Under the pieces are notes generated by a model. That model was not told where the DNA came from and ran no database searches. It was given only the letters and a program-made list of their open reading frames with translations. The translations under genes were made by a program, and so were the position numbers. Shown one piece after another: positions 62,421 through 64,000 of a DNA stretch of 64,000 nt. Source of the DNA: an uncultured Cellvibrionales bacterium (GTDB taxonomy: Bacteria; Pseudomonadota; Gammaproteobacteria; Pseudomonadales; Dasaniaceae); the NCBI GenBank assembly GCA_913019905.1, contig CAJVZD010000013.1, positions 1 to 64,000 on the forward strand, written 5' to 3'. Each line of letters starts with the position of its first letter. The stretch's first letter is position 1.

Positions 62421-62548
62421 TAAATAAGTTTACGTCTCCCTTTGTCATCCCTACAAAAAGACTGTGAGAATACGCTATCAGGCGAGACGATAGCTAACCT
62501 GAGTTGACCGCAATAATCGTTTTTGAAGTATCACAAAATCCTTTAGCA

Positions 62549-63778
62549 TTAATGTTGTAAACAATTCCGTCCATTTTGCTTCGCTTTGTACAGCGCCTCG
62601 TCGGCGAGCTTAAGTACGTGTTCAGGCTTAAGTTGATTATCATTCTTTTCCGCTAGCCCGATACTGATCGTAACAGAAACGGATTGATGTTTAACACTTT
62701 TACCGCGTTTACTAGCGCCTTCTTTTGATGTCGGCGGTCGAGTGTTTTTGTTCCGCAAGGTGACAGAGTAATCAGCAATGGCTTCTCTGACGGCTTCAAG
62801 GTGGGGAATGCACGGTTTTAGTTTTTTCCCGGGGAATATGACGACAAATTCTTCACCGCCATAACGGTAGGGGATCCCACCGCCAGTGACTTCTGAAATC
62901 TGTAAGGCGACGACTTTTAATACCTCATCACCGACGTCGTGACCGTGAGTATCGTTGAACTTTTTAAAATGATCTACATCCATCATTGCTATGACATAGT
63001 TACGACCTAATCCCCTTAGTTTCTCGTTAAATGCCCGCCGCCCTAACAGTCCAGTAAGGTCATCGCGATAGGCCATTTCAAAAGAACTGCGTAACAGCCC
63101 CGCGGCTAATACAAGTCCCGCTGTTGAGAACATAATGGTTGAAATGAGTGCTTGGTCGAAGAACGCAAAAGTGATGAAAACGAAAAGCAAGCAAGCGCAC
63201 ATTGAGGCCTCTGCTTCAGTATTGCGCAGGAAAAGTGCTGTCAGGCCAATGAGAAGCGAAAAAAGAAACCACACACTGGCATTGATTGATAAGACGTAAC
63301 CTTCGTAGGGCTTTAATTGGAACCAAGCTTCGATAGTTTGAAATTGCGCTTCGTCTAAGTTGACATAAAGTAAGTAGCTACCAGCGCAGAAGAGGGGTGA
63401 TATCGATAATGGCAGCAAACCGTGGATATTCCACAGTCCTCTCTCGGGCAAGATTATGAGTAAAGATAGCGCTAGCGGTAGCAATAAGCTGGTGCTGTTA
63501 AAGAGGTAGAAAGTCGATGTTTCTAGGAGTGAATTCTGCAAGTAGGTTTGGATAATCCAGAACCCGCCGGACATTAAAATAGCGGCTGAAAAAAACCGAC
63601 TTCGATTAAAATAGTGGGCTAAGCCTAAAACAAGCGCGAAAATGGCGTACGGAAGAAAACCGATGAGTTGTAAATACCCGGTATTGATTAGGTCGGTTTT
63701 ACTGAGAGCGAAAACTGAGAGTATCAGAAGAATCAGGGGTAGTGATAAACGTAGCAATGGTTTAAATACTTGAGGCAT
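62549..63778 (-). CDS. Membrane diguanylate cyclase (GGDEF)
   Basis: Makes the second messenger c-di-GMP. The N-terminal half (about 10-230) holds seven to eight hydrophobic helices with no recognised sensor name. The GGDEF domain (about 237-400) has RDDLTGLLGRRAFN, MMDVDHFKKFNDTHGH and the active site GGEEF at 307-311. The RxxD inhibitory site five residues upstream is absent (VTGGG occupies the place), so product inhibition may be reduced. A basic loop of about 25 residues (KGASKRGK-like) lies before VSVTISIGLAEK. Three PilZ proteins in the window are possible readers of its product. Confidence 0.93.
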   Translation of the reverse strand: MPQVFKPLLRLSLPLILLILSVFALSKTDLINTGYLQLIGFLPYAIFALVLGLAHYFNRSRFFSAAILMSGGFWIIQTYLQNSLLETSTFYLFNSTSLLLPLALSLLIILPERGLWNIHGLLPLSISPLFCAGSYLLYVNLDEAQFQTIEAWFQLKPYEGYVLSINASVWFLFSLLIGLTALFLRNTEAEASMCACLLFVFITFAFFDQALISTIMFSTAGLVLAAGLLRSSFEMAYRDDLTGLLGRRAFNEKLRGLGRNYVIAMMDVDHFKKFNDTHGHDVGDEVLKVVALQISEVTGGGIPYRYGGEEFVVIFPGKKLKPCIPHLEAVREAIADYSVTLRNKNTRPPTSKEGASKRGKSVKHQSVSVTISIGLAEKNDNQLKPEHVLKLADEALYKAKQNGRNCLQH

Positions 63779-64000
63779 TGAATATGTCAGTGATTGTGGG
63801 TTCGGGCATTATTATAGACTAGCTGGCTTTTTTAAAGCGAGGCGCGGACTTTTTTTCACTAATGAGTGTTTATTATTTTTATATTAGCTTGGGGAAATTA
63901 TCCCATTATCGATGATAGGTGGCCTATATAGGAAATTCCCAGCTGCCATCTCAGGGTTAGATTGGTGTAAATCACGTCGATCGCAAATTTCGCTGGTGAT
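63779..64000. other. Window end, non-coding
   Basis: The last 222 bp lie upstream of the GGDEF gene and contain no gene, repeat or convincing promoter that I can support. A T-rich stretch near 63850 could belong to either strand. Confidence 0.4.

Overview
The window reads as chromosomal core sequence of a Gram-negative gammaproteobacterium. Gene order matches the Pseudomonas/Cellvibrio side of the class: rpsF-rpsR-DUF2232-rplI-dnaB; priA/argS/ftsN/hslV/hslU/DUF971; nrdR-ribD-ribB-ribH-nusB-thiL-pgpA; xseB-ispA-dxs next to ribA; and pomA-pomB beside xseB. Paired acyl-CoA dehydrogenases, a PQQ alcohol dehydrogenase, Na+-type stators and a split B12-dependent ribonucleotide reductase suggest an aerobic, motile, probably marine bacterium resembling Spongiibacteraceae/Cellvibrionales. 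That placement is inference from gene content. I see no prophage, transposase, rRNA operon or CRISPR array.

Layout. 1-2.6 kb: a cut tRNA-Leu and two acyl-CoA dehydrogenase genes. 3-7.1 kb: rnr, rlmB and a dienelactone hydrolase. 7.5-11.3 kb: ribosomal proteins S6, S18 and L9, then dnaB. 11.5-15.3 kb: nrdJa-nrdJb behind a promoter with paired NrdR boxes, then pdxH. 15.5-19.7 kb: a FetB-like permease, a PQQ dehydrogenase with fused cytochrome c, and a long divergent gap holding a candidate structured RNA and an ANR/FNR-type promoter for a CBS-domain protein. 19.8-27.2 kb: minus-strand hslVU, ftsN, argS and priA. 27.5-34.4 kb: rpmE, a nuclease, malic enzyme, a PilZ protein, ettA and glyA. 34.5-44.8 kb: the riboflavin/thiamine cluster. 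44.9-48.3 kb: dxs-ispA-xseB. 48.7-55.3 kb: pomAB, PilZ proteins, MscS, a carrier and CheV. 55.6-63.8 kb: an exported hydroxyacid dehydrogenase, ubiX, a VIT-family transporter, a patatin, an Fe-alcohol dehydrogenase, a thioesterase, an HDOD protein and a diguanylate cyclase.

Themes. Deoxynucleotide supply: nrdJab carries NrdR boxes and nrdR itself lies in the window. Cofactors: riboflavin genes ribD, ribB, ribH and ribA are present, but riboflavin synthase (ribE) is missing from its usual place between ribD and ribB. Motility and c-di-GMP: pomAB, CheV, three PilZ proteins and one GGDEF enzyme.

The most unusual signal is in the intergenic DNA. At least ten gaps hold short tandem arrays (periods 12-25 bp), each with its own unrelated unit. 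One array has expanded the loop of a bidirectional terminator. One fills the slot where ribE is expected. One forms the 5' part of a candidate small RNA in which each repeat copy can pair with the same downstream segment.
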